Shown in pieces: positions 32,671-44,929 of a DNA stretch of 64,000 bases. Below the pieces are notes generated by a model. That model was not told the origin of the DNA. It saw only the letters and a program-made list of their open reading frames with translations, and ran no database searches. The stretch lies in NCBI GenBank assembly GCA_025200525.1, contig CM045762.1, positions 88,602,717 through 88,666,716 of the forward strand, read 5' to 3'. A program made the position numbers and the translations under genes. Origin of the DNA: Camellia lanceoleosa (lineage: Eukaryota > Streptophyta > Magnoliopsida > Ericales > Theaceae). Position 1 is the first letter of the stretch; each line of letters opens with the position of its first letter.

Positions 32671-34206
32671 GAAGTATCCAAATTTCCAAAAGGCAAACTG
32701 AAAAGCCAAAGGGTATGTTTGATTGGACGGACTGGATAAGGGGGGATTAGAATCCATCAGACTTGAGTCTTGGGACTGTGAATCCCCTAGACTATTTGGC
32801 TGGATTGGATGTGTATCCTGTGTTTGTTTTTTCATGGGATTAGATGTCTGGAAATGACTATTTTTAGTGAATCCAATGTTTGTTTTTTCATGGGATTAGA
32901 TGACTGGATAGAATAATGAACAAAAGACTATTTTACCCTTTTCCAAGTGTTTACTAAATAACAATATTAAATCTGTCTTTAAATATAATCTTTATTTATA
33001 ATTGATTAGTGGACCACAATTAATTATTTAATTTTTTCAAATGTTTTTTTTTAGCACCATTGTTTTTTTTTTTTTTCAAAGTTTGAAACATATATTTTTC
33101 CAATATTTATATTTTTTAATGGTCACATTTTTTCAATATAAATAAGACCATGTCCCTTCTAATTTTTATCCAACACAAAAATTATTTCTCCAACACAACT
33201 TTTGAAGCTGAGCTTAATTTAGTAGAACTTGGCACAGTGGTTTGTTGAGCTTGAGTTTGAGTTGAGAAAACATGCTATTTCAAATTATGCTTCCTAAAAA
33301 CAAGGATGTTCAGAGTAATTATTAGGAAATGATATTCACACTTCCCTTTCAGGTTATTTTTTTTGTCCTCTTACTTCTCACCATGGGAGTTTGAATCTCA
33401 TTTCCCTAATTAAAACATGTTCCAATCTGTTTGCATGAATTCAAAAGTATATGTATTTGCTATTTCCACTGCTAATTGTATCCATTTACAATGAAATTAG
33501 TGCAGACACATATTGGCAAGCTACTGGAATATTCATCATCATGAAATTGGTGTTTTTTCAATTAACAAATCACAAGCATTCCACAACTAATTATGCCTAA
33601 ACACATATCAAATGGATCAAATGCAATAAAGTAGCAGAAACTGCATTTTAGATAATATTCTATTATGAAAAGAACTTGTCATCTGTGGCCAAGAACATGA
33701 ATTGCTCCAAAAATTATTTCTCCAACACAACACACCAGCACTTCATGGTCTTATATCCAACACAACAGCACTCCATAAATGAACAAAAATTATATTGACA
33801 CTAGCACTCCAACACTCCATAAATGTCCAACACAATGCATCAAAGACTCTATAAATGAACAAAAATTATTTTTATCCAACACAACACACCAACACTTCAT
33901 ATTGACACCAACAAATCCACAAAACACACCAATTAACAATCATCCAAATAACTGTGTATAGCAACCAAAATAAAAACAACCAACATGAAAGTGGTATATG
34001 TTCATAAGGATGTCAGTAGGTACAAATATTTGTTCCTACAACTAGTAGTCTTCAACAACAAAAACAAAAGCATCCCATGACTAGATGAGTTAGAGGCACC
34101 AAATCATGATATAATAATTTAACCCACAAAATATGGTGCTTGACAAATAAAAAAAGCAACAATTAAGTCTACGGAGCATAACCCAAAAACCAAATATTCC
34201 CATCAC

Positions 34207-34887
34207 ATGTCACAAGTTTGTTATGGAGCATTCCTACTTAGCAACCTCATTACCCACCTCAGCCTATCATCATGTGTCAAGCTGAAGAACATGTCAAGCT
34301 TTTGGACATCATGGGATATGATTTCGCAAGCATCTAACCTTTCATGTACGGTAATTGGCAACTTTGTAAGTTCATCATTTAATGATGCTCGTTTTGATGC
34401 GACATCATGTGAATACCCCATCCTTTTTCCAATGAGTTCCAGCTTCTCATTGGTTTTACCCATGACATCCACCAACTTGTCAGCAAACATAGACAGCTCT
34501 TCAACTACATCATCATCAGATCTTGATCTTTTCTTGTCTTTCTTTTTGGCAGAACTCTCACAAGCTCATTGAGTTCTTTGAGTTTGAACAATCCATTCCT
34601 TCACCAGTGTGACTATTTACTCCCATTTGTTCAAGAAAAGTGTCATTATCTGCAAGGCCATGCAACAATACATCTTCCTCAGCATTCATAGCCTCAACTG
34701 CATCAGCAGGCCCTTCAGCAAATTCCCCTGTAGCTCTATCCTTGCCAAATATTTGAATCCATTCATCAAAATATGGGAAAGTTTTGTTCCTCAAGTGTTT
34801 TGCATCAGTGTCCCTTTGTAATGACCAACTAATCCCAGTTAATATAGGAAAGTGTATTTCAAAAGTAGTTACATAAACATGTAGCAA
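34207..34887 (-). pseudogene. PIF/Harbinger Myb-like protein, C-terminal part
   Basis: Two overlapping minus-strand frames continue the Myb/SANT-like protein. The first (about 34820-34558) has F-P-Y-F-D-E-W-I-Q-I-F-G-K-D-R-A-T-G, the conserved segment after the DNA-binding domain, then an acidic Asn-rich stretch. The second (about 34560-34221) has a basic nuclear-signal-like run (K-K-K-D-K-K-R-S-R) followed by helices ending in R-W-V-M-R-L-L. A frameshift near 34560 separates them. An intron between this part and the N-terminal domain is likely, but its exact borders do not keep frame. Confidence 0.7.
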
Positions 34888-34920
34888 TTAAAATAAAAAA
34901 ATTTAAAAAAAGTGTCTACA

Positions 34921-35319
34921 TCATGGTAACTTTACTCGAACATATGCCTCCCATACACTATCACTCTCCACATCGATTCTTTTTTCAGTGTCATTCCATC
35001 CAAACCCACTAGTAACAAGCATACCGGACACAGAATTATAGTTCTTCTTCCATATTTTAATTTTTGATTCAATATGGAGACAACCACGTAAGTCTGTCCC
35101 AGGTAATATATCCGCCAATTTAGTTTCCAGTCTTGCAAGATAGCCCGCCTTGAAAGCATTATCAACTTTCATTCCTTCATTAACAATGGACACCAATGCT
35201 AAAATTAGAGCATCCTCTTCACGTGGGCTCCAAATTCGCCTTTGTTTTGACGAATCAACCTTCTCATTCTTTTTCTTACGAGAACTGGATACCTCATTAT
35301 CCATGCCTAAAGTAATCAT
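34921..35319 (-). CDS. PIF/Harbinger companion protein, Myb/SANT-like DNA-binding domain
   Basis: A 132-residue minus-strand frame begins with a Ser/Lys-rich N-terminus and then R-I-W-S-P-R-E-E-D-A-L-I-L-A-L (residues about 28-42), the first Trp helix of a Myb/SANT-like domain (PF12776 type). The conserved I-K-I-W-K-K-N-Y and G-F-G-W-N segments follow, with W-E-A-Y near the end. In PIF/Ping-type elements this protein binds the transposon ends and helps the transposase enter the nucleus. The first Met could be either of two (35319 or 35304). The C-terminal half lies in 34207-34887. Confidence 0.8.
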   Translation of the reverse strand: MITLGMDNEVSSSRKKKNEKVDSSKQRRIWSPREEDALILALVSIVNEGMKVDNAFKAGYLARLETKLADILPGTDLRGCLHIESKIKIWKKNYNSVSGMLVTSGFGWNDTEKRIDVESDSVWEAYVRVKLP

Positions 35320-35566
35320 TCAACATTTCATACGCATTACAATAAATCATTAATAACTCATAAAATAAATTATCAGATATTAATAAAAATACATTTTCAA
35401 CATCCACATTGTCAGATATTAATAAAAATACCTCATCAAATAATTCAACATCCACATTGTCAGATATTAATAGAAATACATAGCAATGTCACATTAAAAA
35501 TTTAAATGGTTTAACAACAAATCAAAGTAGAGCACAATAGTAATGGAAATTAACACTAAACTATTC

Positions 35567-36937
35567 TCATCCAGCCCCCCCACTAGCCAACCAATCATTG
35601 TACAATTGCATAGTGAGTGTATCTCGCCACACAGTCCATTCATTAGATGTCTCAACAGTATCAATGAAATCATCTCCCATTGGCGGTTGATTTTCTCCGT
35701 CATCATCGTCATTCTCTATAGGGTCAACTGCCATCTCTCGTCGAATGAAATTTTGTAACAGGCAACATGCTGTGATAATACGATTTTGGGTTCTAATGGG
35801 GTAGTATGATGCACTGCGAAGTATTGCCCACCTCATTTTCAACAATCCAAAACACCTTTCTATGACATTCCTGGCTTGTGCATGTTTCATATTGAAATAT
35901 TCTTGGTAATTATTTGGAGTTGCCCCTTCTCTCCAAATGGACACATGGTATCTCTGACCACGGTAAGGTGCTAAGAATCCTTGCCCATTTGTATAGCCCG
36001 CATCCACTAGGTAGTAGTAACCTGTGTGTGGAATGTTATGCATTAAACTCAATTATTATACACGAACTTAGGAAGAATTAAGTATCATGAAATTACCATT
36101 TGGAATCCTTAAGCCATTAGGTCGATTGATCGCATCTCTTAAAACCCTAGAGTCGGCCGTTGACCCTTCCCACCCCGGCAACACATATATGAAATTCATT
36201 TGTTGGGAGCAAACTCCTAGAACATTAGTAGCAATATCTCCCTTTCTTGTCCTATACCTTGCTTGATGAATCAGGGGTGTACGAACTCTAATATAGGTGC
36301 CATCAAGTGCTCCAAGACAATTCTAAACAAACCAGTTGAATAGTTATTGTAATTGTTATGGTTTTTTGTTTTGGGTAAAATAGAGAACAAAAGAAAATAA
36401 AAAAAAATAATGTAAAGTTACCAAATTTGTGGACAATATATTTACCTGGAAGCAACTCCACCGTGGATCTGTGTTTGCTTCGGTAATAGGATTTGGTGTA
36501 CTAAGTAAGTTGGCTTGTAGGCATAGCACAACCTTTAACACATCATTGACATATCGACTAACAGTCTGTCCAGATCTATAGAAATTGAACTTAACATTTC
36601 GTATTTTCAAATGTTGTGCCAAAATGAAGAGGAAGAAGGCCACCTTCTCTTCTAAAGTGACATGTTTTGAAGGTCCTAACCCACCAATTGTATGAATCAT
36701 ATTGCACAAAGTCATAAAAGAACGACGATCCATACGGAGTTGTTCAATGCATGTTATGTCACTTTCTCTCACTAAACGGTTAATATGATCCATTTGTTCT
36801 TGCAACCGATTGGGTCCTCTAATAAGATTACGTGGATACTTAGATAAATACTTCTTCAAGATAACTTGAATGACAACAGAAGCTACAGTGCATAAGGCAA
36901 ATAGCTCTTGCATTACAACTTGTAGTACTACGTACAA
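35567..36937 (-). CDS. PIF/Harbinger transposase (DDE_4), three exons
   Basis: Exon 1 (36937-36446) has an N-terminal helical region with M-D-R-R-S-F and a helix-turn-helix-like segment R-S-G-Q-T-V-S-R. Exon 2 (36322-36097) carries A-L-D-G-T-Y (first catalytic Asp near 36304). Exon 3 (36021-35567) carries L-V-D-A-G-Y (second Asp near 36004) and I-E-R-C-F-G-L-L-K (Glu near 35860), about 48 residues from the second Asp. The introns are 36323-36445 and 36022-36096, both GT-AG and frame-preserving. The C-terminus is acidic and ends at a stop at 35567. The listed Met may not be native: upstream sequence (to about 36990) extends homologous-looking Asp/Glu-rich residues only with a one-base shift. 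The catalytic triad is intact; activity is unproven. Confidence 0.85.
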
Positions 36938-36999
36938 TTCAAGCTCATCATTACTCTCATCGTCAAATCATTGATATTCTCATCCATCTATAAAAATAA

Positions 37000-38020
37000 A
37001 TTATCATACAAAAACTATTTAGAATTACAAATAATATAAAGAATGAAACATATAACATATAACAATCTACTTTTCACTTCAAGAGAAGTTTTAAATGTAG
37101 AAAAACATGACAAAACTTCAAAAAGTTATGTGCTTTATATAATAGATATGTGCTTTTCAAGTACTGTTGCCAACATGGCTAGAAAATTTGGTTCAAGAGT
37201 GTCAAATGGAAGAATGGCAGGCACATAAGTATGGTGGGTTCAAATGGGCAGCCAATGGAACTTAAAGGAGGGAGTAAGTGCAGGGACTCATCGTGCGCTT
37301 ACATTCTTTTGCAGGGACTATGAACTCTTTTTCAATTTACATTCTTTATTCTTTGATTGCTTTATGAAGTAGTAACTGGTGAACTCCTATAATGATAGTG
37401 GCAGGTAGTAATTAAAGTCTGAAATTACATGGAGATTTATTTAGAGATTGAACAATTTTTATTGGAGTTCCATTAAGAATGGGTAGACAAGCAAGTGAAC
37501 AAAATTTTATGGGAAATTGAAATGACACACTAGTGGAATAACAAAGAACAACAATTTGACAAAACGCATCGAAACATGTTGAAACAATTAACTTGTGTGG
37601 ACATGAATCTAGAATTTTTCAAAATGTTTAAGATTAAATTTTTCATTATAGTTAAATTTTTCAAAATGTGACGCGTACATTTTGGGATTTTATCTTTTTA
37701 ACATTGATATACCTTGATATATTAGTTGAAATGAAATTATGAAAATCACAAACATGTATAGGCCGATTTTGATATGTATCAATTTGTAGCCGATTCACAT
37801 CGATTCAACAACCATAAAAGCTCTTTTTTGCATGATTTAAAAAAATTCATGATGGTAACACCCAATTCTCGATAAATATGATCAATATTCTTACTATTAT
37901 TTCTTTCAATATTATGATTTAAAATCATAGTCGAAAAAGAAAAGAAAAGAAAATTCTATCACAAAATGTTTTGACTATGGTACATACTAAAATCTCAAGA
38001 AATGAAATGATTTATTCATT
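37000..38020. other. Non-coding part of the PIF/Harbinger element
   Basis: This AT-rich region upstream of the transposase contains no recognised ORF. It probably includes the transposase promoter. Confidence 0.5.
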
Positions 38021-38022
38021 AT

Positions 38023-38217
38023 TTTATTTTATTAATGGCTTTAGGTCTCCATTGACCACTTTGAGGAAAACAAACACAACTGTTCGTTGTTTGGCAAGCA
38101 AGTATTGTTTGAGCTTCATCAATTTATTTTATTAATGACTTTAGGTCTCCATTGACCACTTTGAGGAAAACAAACACCAGTGTTCTTTGTTTGGCAAGCA
38201 AGTATTGTTCGAGCTTC
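38023..38217 (+). repeat. Tandem duplication of about 97 bp in the PIF element
   Basis: TTTAGGTCTCCATTGACCAC...AGTATTGTTYGAGCTTCA occurs twice, in adjacent copies starting near 38023 and 38120, differing at a few bases. Confidence 0.85.
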
Positions 38218-39268
38218 AAGAAAAGAAAGCCACCAAAAGCCACCAAAAACAAACACCATAACTGTGTTTAAAAAAATAAATGGCATATTTATAATCATAC
38301 TTTTCATTTATCTTTATTAATGGTTGTAATTATTAGATTAATTTAACTTATTTTATAAAAAAAATATATATATTTAATAGATTAAATTATCAAAATGGGT
38401 TAAGAAGGAGCATGGGGCTGCACTATAGCAGCCCTTCAGATGCTCTGTTTTTTTGTTAAATGAGTTCCAAGTGCTAACAATGGCAAGGCAACAAAGATTA
38501 CAACAAAACATGACTTCACATACTCTGTTTTTTGTTAAATAATAAGTTCCAACTACTAATAATGGGAAGGCAACAAACTTGTATACAAACCCAACACCAT
38601 TAACAACCATTAACAATTAACAATGAGTTGCTGCTGTTTTTTGAAGGCTAAAAAAAAAACAAAAACAAAAATACAACAACAACAACAACAACAACAAATA
38701 CAGACCCACAACCCATCAAAATAGGCATACCATAAACAAAATCCCTCAAATCTGGTTTGATGAAGAGAGAAAAAAAAAAAAAACTTGAAAGAAACAAAAA
38801 AATAACTACAGAGAGAAAACAAAATTGAACCAAATCAGCCACAAAACAACCCAAATTGAAATAAAAAATATATACCAAACAAAATGAAAGATGTAGAAAG
38901 GGTTTCAAACTTGAGTGTAGATGATGAAATTGAGCCACAAAACAGATGAATCGCCTCTAGGGTTTTGCCGTTTTGCCTCTTCTCAGCAAATGATCTGTGC
39001 TCTCACAATTACAGAGGAAGCAAAATATATAATATGAGGGCAAACCGGTCATCTCACCCCTCTAATCCAAACAGTGTATAATCCTACCAAAATTATCCTA
39101 CACCCCCCCCCTCGGACAGTGGAATCCCCCATATCGGGGATAAGGAATCTGCTGGACATGGAGTCCGGCCGGATTAAAAAAAAAAGCAAACAACGGAAAA
39201 GGAAGCTTCAATGGATTACAATCCAAACAGTGTATTATCCCCCCCTTATCCGGTCAATCAAACACCCC
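38218..39268. other. Right non-coding arm of the PIF/Harbinger element
   Basis: No gene is recognised. There is a (CAA)n microsatellite at 38673-38697. A pair of similar blocks (CTCTGTTTTTT.GTTAAAT... then GGCAAGGCAACAAA) lies at 38430-38580. Subterminal AATCCAAACAGTGTAT.ATCC occurs twice (39065 and 39220). Confidence 0.6.
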
Positions 39269-39272
39269 CAAA

Positions 39273-40430
39273 GTGTATATGAAGCCAATATACTACTAGC
39301 TATAACTATAGAATTCTGGATATATGAAACAGAGATGTACATAGGATTTTTGTTTTGTGTATGAAGCGAAAGACTTTGTTACATTTATTTATAACTATAG
39401 CATAAATTATGTTAGTAAAGCAAAAAAGTAAAAAGCGACAAGCCCAAAACAAAAGCAACATATTACTCCATATCTCTCCATTGGTTTGGCACGATGAATA
39501 TAAGTGCACTTATTTAAATAAATATATTTATTTGGGTCACATCACATCTATATTTTTCTACCTATCTTTTCATAAAAAGTCAAAAAATATATTTATTTAA
39601 ATCATCCAAAATAACAAAATATTTATGTATTTACCACCCTGCCAAATTCAGAACAAAAGAAAATAGATGTAAACACATGAAAGTTCAATTTCCAATGGGT
39701 AGGTCCATCAAAAAAAAAAAAAAACAATTTTTTTTTTTTACACAAAGTGAACTACTAGAATGTGCGGCAAGATCAAAATATGGTATGCAGCAATTTGAGA
39801 GAAGTAAACAACATACATATCACAAATTGATATGTAGAAACTTTAGAAAAGAAATCAACATAAATATTACAAATCAGTATGCAGTAACATTAGGGAAGAA
39901 ATCAACATAATATCACAAATCAGTATGTAGTAACTTCAGAGAAGAAATACATAAATATTACTAATCTTATAAGTCGTAAAATGCTTGACAACAAAAGGGC
40001 CCAACTATTGCAGGATATAGCTCTGAAATTCACTTCTAGAAAAGCCTTCATCATCCCCAACTTCGTTTCCTAGTGCCTAGATTGAGACCATTATCCATTT
40101 ATATAAATATGGTCCGTACTATAACTCATAACTAATATAACCAATTGTCATACAAGTCCAAAAATGAATATGCACTAAAATATATCATTTTTCTTATAAA
40201 ATATTTTTTGTGAACTGATTCATATCTTTCTTGCAAGTGAAAACAATTATTAGTGTTTCCACTGAAAATTCTTAGCATATAAATTCTGCAAGAGTTTCGC
40301 TCCTAACAGAAGAATTAATCATCAGTACCAATTCAAATTCTAGAACTACTTTCAAAATAAAAGAATTCAAGTTTTGGGAACCTATTCTATCATTCAATTA
40401 ACAAACATATCTTAATCCTTTAGAGCCAAT
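39273..40430. other. AT-rich spacer
   Basis: Nothing coding is recognised. Short diverged repeats of ATCACAAAT.AGTATG.AG occur at about 39820-39960. Confidence 0.5.
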
Positions 40431-40640
40431 TGTTTGTGATAATTCTCTTTCCAGTCTAATTCCACTAGAACTAGGAAACCTTAGGAATTTGCAGTATATA
40501 GACTTTGGGAATACTCTCTTGAATGGAAGCATACCTGGCATATACAATTGCACTACTTTGTTAGAACTCAGCCTCATCCTTAACAATCTCACTGGTACAA
40601 TCCAGTCAAACATCGGTGATTTAGTTAATCTTCACCGTTC
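40431..40640 (+). pseudogene. Leucine-rich-repeat receptor kinase fragment (FLS2-like)
   Basis: One open frame of about 70 codons encodes two to three plant-type 24-residue LRRs: I-P-L-E-L-G-N-L-R-N-L-Q-Y-I-D, L-N-G-S-I-P, C-T-T-L-L-E-L-S-L, and N-L-T-G-T-I then N-I-G-D-L-V-N-L. The wording is typical of subfamily XII LRR receptor kinases, and FLS2-like genes are the closest I can recall. No signal peptide, transmembrane segment or kinase is nearby. The homology stops just before the CT microsatellite at 40671. This is a gene fragment, probably carried here by a transposon or left from a deleted gene. Confidence 0.75.
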
Positions 40641-41076
40641 TGCTACCATTGACCAAATTCCCACCCACCCTCTCTCTCTTTCTCTCTCTCTCTCATTGTA
40701 AAAGAAACTAAACTACTTGAGCTCAACTCATTTTCAACTTGTTAATTTTTCGTGTCAAGCTTGAACAAGATACTACTTGGCTCAATAAGATTAAATGCAT
40801 AATAATAATAATAATAACACCAAACTATTTGAGCTCAGCTCATTATGGTTCAATTAAAGTTCAATTGCGATCTACTCAAAAGGAAAAAAAATCTAGGTTG
40901 AACACATTTTGAAGCACTTTTACAGCCATATCTTTTGCTCCTCAAACAGAGGAGCAAAAGAAATCATAAACCAAGAAAACAGTGCCTTAAATCAATAATG
41001 AATGTATCCTCACATCTTGCACAGGCTCATGAGACGAACAAATAGATAGATAGATAAAGATGTTTTTATATTCTCA

Positions 41077-41123
<47 letters not shown>

Positions 41124-41678
41124 CAAGTAGTAAAATGAAGCAAACACTAAACTATTAACCTTTTCAAGCTAAGGCTACTACAACTTTTTGTATCCACAGT
41201 TAAATAGAAGACCATAATTAGTATAATACCTGTACATAGGAAGTCTCGGTTAGTAAACTTGTCTAGCCAAAAAAAAAAAAGTGTTGCAATGGGTGCATAA
41301 GGAAAAAAATCCCCAGAAATGGTTCCTGTCAAATAAGTGGCGAAGGGTCATTTCTCTACAACTACTCTTATATTTCCACAGAATATTACACATTTGACCA
41401 CCAAGTTGGTCATCTAAATTTAAAAAATAAAAAATAAAAATCCAAACTGATAAACATCAAACACAATTCTACAAAATATGTCAAAGATAAACAATAAATA
41501 ATCTTGTCCTACCATACTTGTTGCTTGCGTTTAAGGCATGTAACATTGGCTTATGCAATCCTAAAAAATTTACAAATAAAAGTTTAATCATCAAATGTTA
41601 GTTTGAAGAAGCAAGTATTGTATTATTGATCAACATAATACTTCAAAAATGTGTGTGTGGGTGTGGGTGTGTGCGTGC

Positions 41679-41736
<58 letters not shown>

Positions 41737-41998
41737 ACATACACATGTCAAAAATTAAAATGCATTAAAAATTAAAAAACGTGTTATTTCTATTTCCGAT
41801 GAGAAAGACCTTAAGTGAGCTATTTTCCGCAGAGGATAAAATCATGCACTTCTTAATTCAAGAAATGAACTTCCACGAAATATCTCATTCATATCCCCTA
41901 CAAAACAATATTAACTAAAATCTCAAAAGAAAAATGAAATGAAAAATGCCGATTCAAAAACAATCAAAGGGCAATATCTCTAACTAAGCAACATTATA
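40641..41998. other. Spacer rich in microsatellites
   Basis: It holds (CT)n at 40671-40695, (AAT)n near 40800, (GA)n at 41083-41120, and (TG)n followed by (GA)n at 41650-41733. No gene is recognised. Confidence 0.65.
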
Positions 41999-42492
41999 CA
42001 CTACTAAAAATAGACTATACAGTACAATTGCACATATATGTTTCATCAAACTGCATTCAAATGTACCTCTCTGTTTGTTCCTCAACAATAACCTTGTCCC
42101 CAAAATGTTTGAAATGCAACAATATTATACAAATCACCATAAACAACATAGCAAGCAACAAACAAGTCATTAGAATGCATTGTTACTAAATTGATCTCCA
42201 CAGAGCATTTTTCTATCATTTTAACTCGTTTTCACTCCAATTCAATTTGCAATGGTGAATATAACAAATTCTTCTCAATAACAATCCAATACCTCAAATT
42301 CACCAAATGCCTGTAGTCTATCCAAAATCTGCCCCATTGGAGCCGAAAAATCCTATAGCAAATCAGCCTATTAGAATCGATTTGACAAGATGTTCTATAT
42401 ATACAACAGTTGATTCTTGCATGCTTGGTTTTTAGATTATATATCTATATCTGTATATATATGCAATGTGAGCAACAAGAACAGAACCTCAC

Positions 42493-42524
<32 letters not shown>

Positions 42525-42686
42525 TTTAAGCATGCTTGGCCAGGGCAAATATAAATAAAAGAAAATAGGAGAAATAAATGGGGGCAAATATAAAGCCCAC
42601 TCATAAACTGGACCTTTTACCACCCCTGACTTGCTTCTCATAATGCTGTTACAAATATATTTTTTGCCATGGCCAAACAGACAATC

Positions 42687-42720
<34 letters not shown>

Positions 42721-42745
42721 ACAAAAAGTCAATTTTCTAGTAGTG
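41999..42745. mobile_element. Possible non-autonomous CACTA element
   Basis: The left end CACTACTAAAAATAGAC and the right end GTCAATTTTCTAGTAGTG are inverted repeats of the En/Spm (CACTA) type. The interior has a GA microsatellite (42492-42520) and a 31-bp poly(A) (about 42689-42719) but no coding region. The flanking trinucleotides (ATA and CTC) differ, so the two ends may not belong to one insertion. Confidence 0.5.
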
Positions 42746-44734
42746 CTCTTAAGGAAAAAACAATGCCAACTACTAAGGGATTCAATATGTAGCAAACTCT
42801 ATGGAAAAAACAATACATTCTCTTCTGTGTAGTCCTCTTATGGTCCCATTTGCCATTCAGCACATCACCAATGACTTCCTCTAACGCTTTTCCTTTAACT
42901 ACATCCTGCAATTTTATTCATTCAAAAAAATAGCATCCTGCAATTCCAAATAAGGAAAACTCATAAATAAGACAAATTCTAGTGAAAGTTTGTAGAAAAA
43001 TACACCTAATGAAGTAGCCCTCGTTACAATATTGTCCCCAAAAGGACACTATCAAAAACAGTCTTCTATAACTTCCTAACCTTCTTTTGTTTTTCATGTT
43101 CTCAGCTCATTCCCATCATAAGCTCTGCCACAGAGCTCTTGATATCTGACAAAGTTGAATGTTTTCATGCTATGTTTTGATCAATGATCATTGATGAATT
43201 GTAATGCCAAAGTGTAACACTAATGCAATCATACATGTACCAAAATGAATGGTTAATATGCCATGTGGGGCCAAAGAGTGCCACGTGCCAATTTATGTCA
43301 ATAATTTGGACGGCAGTTGGGAATTAAGCCAAATTGGGAATCATAATATAGTTCAGAGACCAAATTGGAAAAAATAAACTTTAAGGGCTGAGGTAAGAAT
43401 TCAATAATACTTTACGAGGACAAAATATAATTGTATATATAGAGAGAGAAAGAGAGAGGAAGAGAGAGAAACCTGAGCAGAAGAAAGCACTTATGGTGAA
43501 AAGCGAACATATCATTGACTACTGTAAACTGCAGAAAACTTTCCCTTTTCCAATCTAACATGATAAACCCCACCTAGAAGCATGGAAAACTTACACAGTT
43601 CAATCTGTTAAACTTTGGCTTGCTCTAAACATTGGCCTATGGAAACATCTCAAGTATAATAATGTGCAAATTTGTAACAATACATTAATGATATAGAGAA
43701 GATGATTCAAAAAATCACTTTCATTCTAGTAGCTCAGAAAGCATAATCATTATAGTAGATGTTTCAATTGTAGTAAAAGAGAAAGAACATGACAGGCAAA
43801 AAAATATGAGCAAATAAACACCACTAAAGATCAAATAAGTTAAAACTTTTAAAAGTACAATAGGAAAGGTACAATACTTGATTCCGATATGAATAGAAGT
43901 CATTGCAACCTAAAATTGTAATGTCAAGACCTGCATGAATAATCCAGTTGAGACATTAGATATTTACAATTACTTAATTTTAATAAGAAAGATGAAGCAT
44001 CAAACATTACCTTGTAAAAGTAGTTTGTGTAACAAATCCTTTTTATCCTTTTCCAATGTCGCAAGGGTCACATAAAGATATTATACCGCATATTCTAGAA
44101 AGGGGTTTCTTGATTCACAGAGATTTTAAGCCAACACTGATAAGCATCACCTCAAGCCAATATACCATTTATTTTCCCCATTATTTGAATTTAGTTATTA
44201 AGATGAGAGAAACCACTAAAAATAATTCTTCTTCAGAAGACACAAATGTGGATTGCTTGGTAGCTGCTCTTCTTGCCGTGGCTAGTCCCACATAAGGCAC
44301 AAATCCTCTTGAACTTGGATTGCTTCATTTCATTCTCTCTACATCACTCGTCCTAGTTGCAATATCAATAGAAATTCAAGCTATATGTAAAAAATCTTTG
44401 CAGAACATCAGGGAAAGTTTTTGTCATACTTTCAACCTAAAATGTGAATTTAGGACCTATTTATAAGTCCAAAAATTATGTTCTATATTTAATTGAAACA
44501 ACCTTCAAGATTCTACCTTGGCTTTATTACCGCTTATTACACTTTACAAGGTCAAATGAATTATATATGGCCAACATATATATAGTCTATTCACAAGTTT
44601 TGTATGAACCAGCCAAAGACCATTCACAATCTAAAACTTCAATGATCTATAAAATGGTATATTAAATTTTATCAAATTTGTAGTTTCATTTGAAGATATT
44701 ACTGCAACTAGATTTATTGTGGAAGCAAGAAGAA

Positions 44735-44735
<1 letters not shown>
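42746..44735. other. Non-coding spacer
   Basis: No gene, RNA gene or repeat is confidently recognised. A short GA run lies at 43440-43470. Confidence 0.5.
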
Positions 44736-44786
<51 letters not shown>

Positions 44787-44801
44787 GTCGTCGTCGTCGT
44801 C
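44736..44801 (+). repeat. Compound (TTA)n(TCG)n microsatellite
   Basis: About 17 TTA/ATT units are followed directly by five GTC/TCG units. Confidence 0.9.
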
Positions 44802-44903
44802 AGTGATATTTATATTAATATTTTATTTTTGTTTAACTACACCTAGGTAGGAATAAATTCTCTATTGCATGAAGGTAAAGTAAAGATTAATGCCTCGGAC
44901 CCC

Positions 44904-44925
44904 CACTGGGGGTCGACCCCCAGTG
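44904..44925. repeat. 22-bp perfect palindrome
   Basis: CACTGGGGGTC is followed immediately by its reverse complement GACCCCCAGTG. It lies in a short GC-rich island (44893-45035) within AT-rich DNA. Confidence 0.85.
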
Positions 44926-44929
44926 AGGT

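Larger units (their letters stand above)
32711..39269 (-). mobile_element. PIF/Harbinger DNA transposon, 6.56 kb
   Basis: The left end GGGTATGTTTGATTGGACGG continues to ACTGGATAAGGGGGGATTA. The right end is its inverted counterpart, ending in CCTTATCCGGTCAATCAAAC and then ACCCCC. AAA flanks both ends (32708-32710 and 39270-39272), consistent with a 3-bp target duplication although the preferred target is TWA. Two genes lie inside on the minus strand: the DDE transposase and a Myb/SANT-like protein, the usual pair of autonomous PIF elements. Confidence 0.82.

Noticed and set aside
44056..44295. 79-codon ORF possibly from a receptor kinase
   Set aside because: No kinase or LRR motif could be identified; a resemblance in the last residues was too weak.
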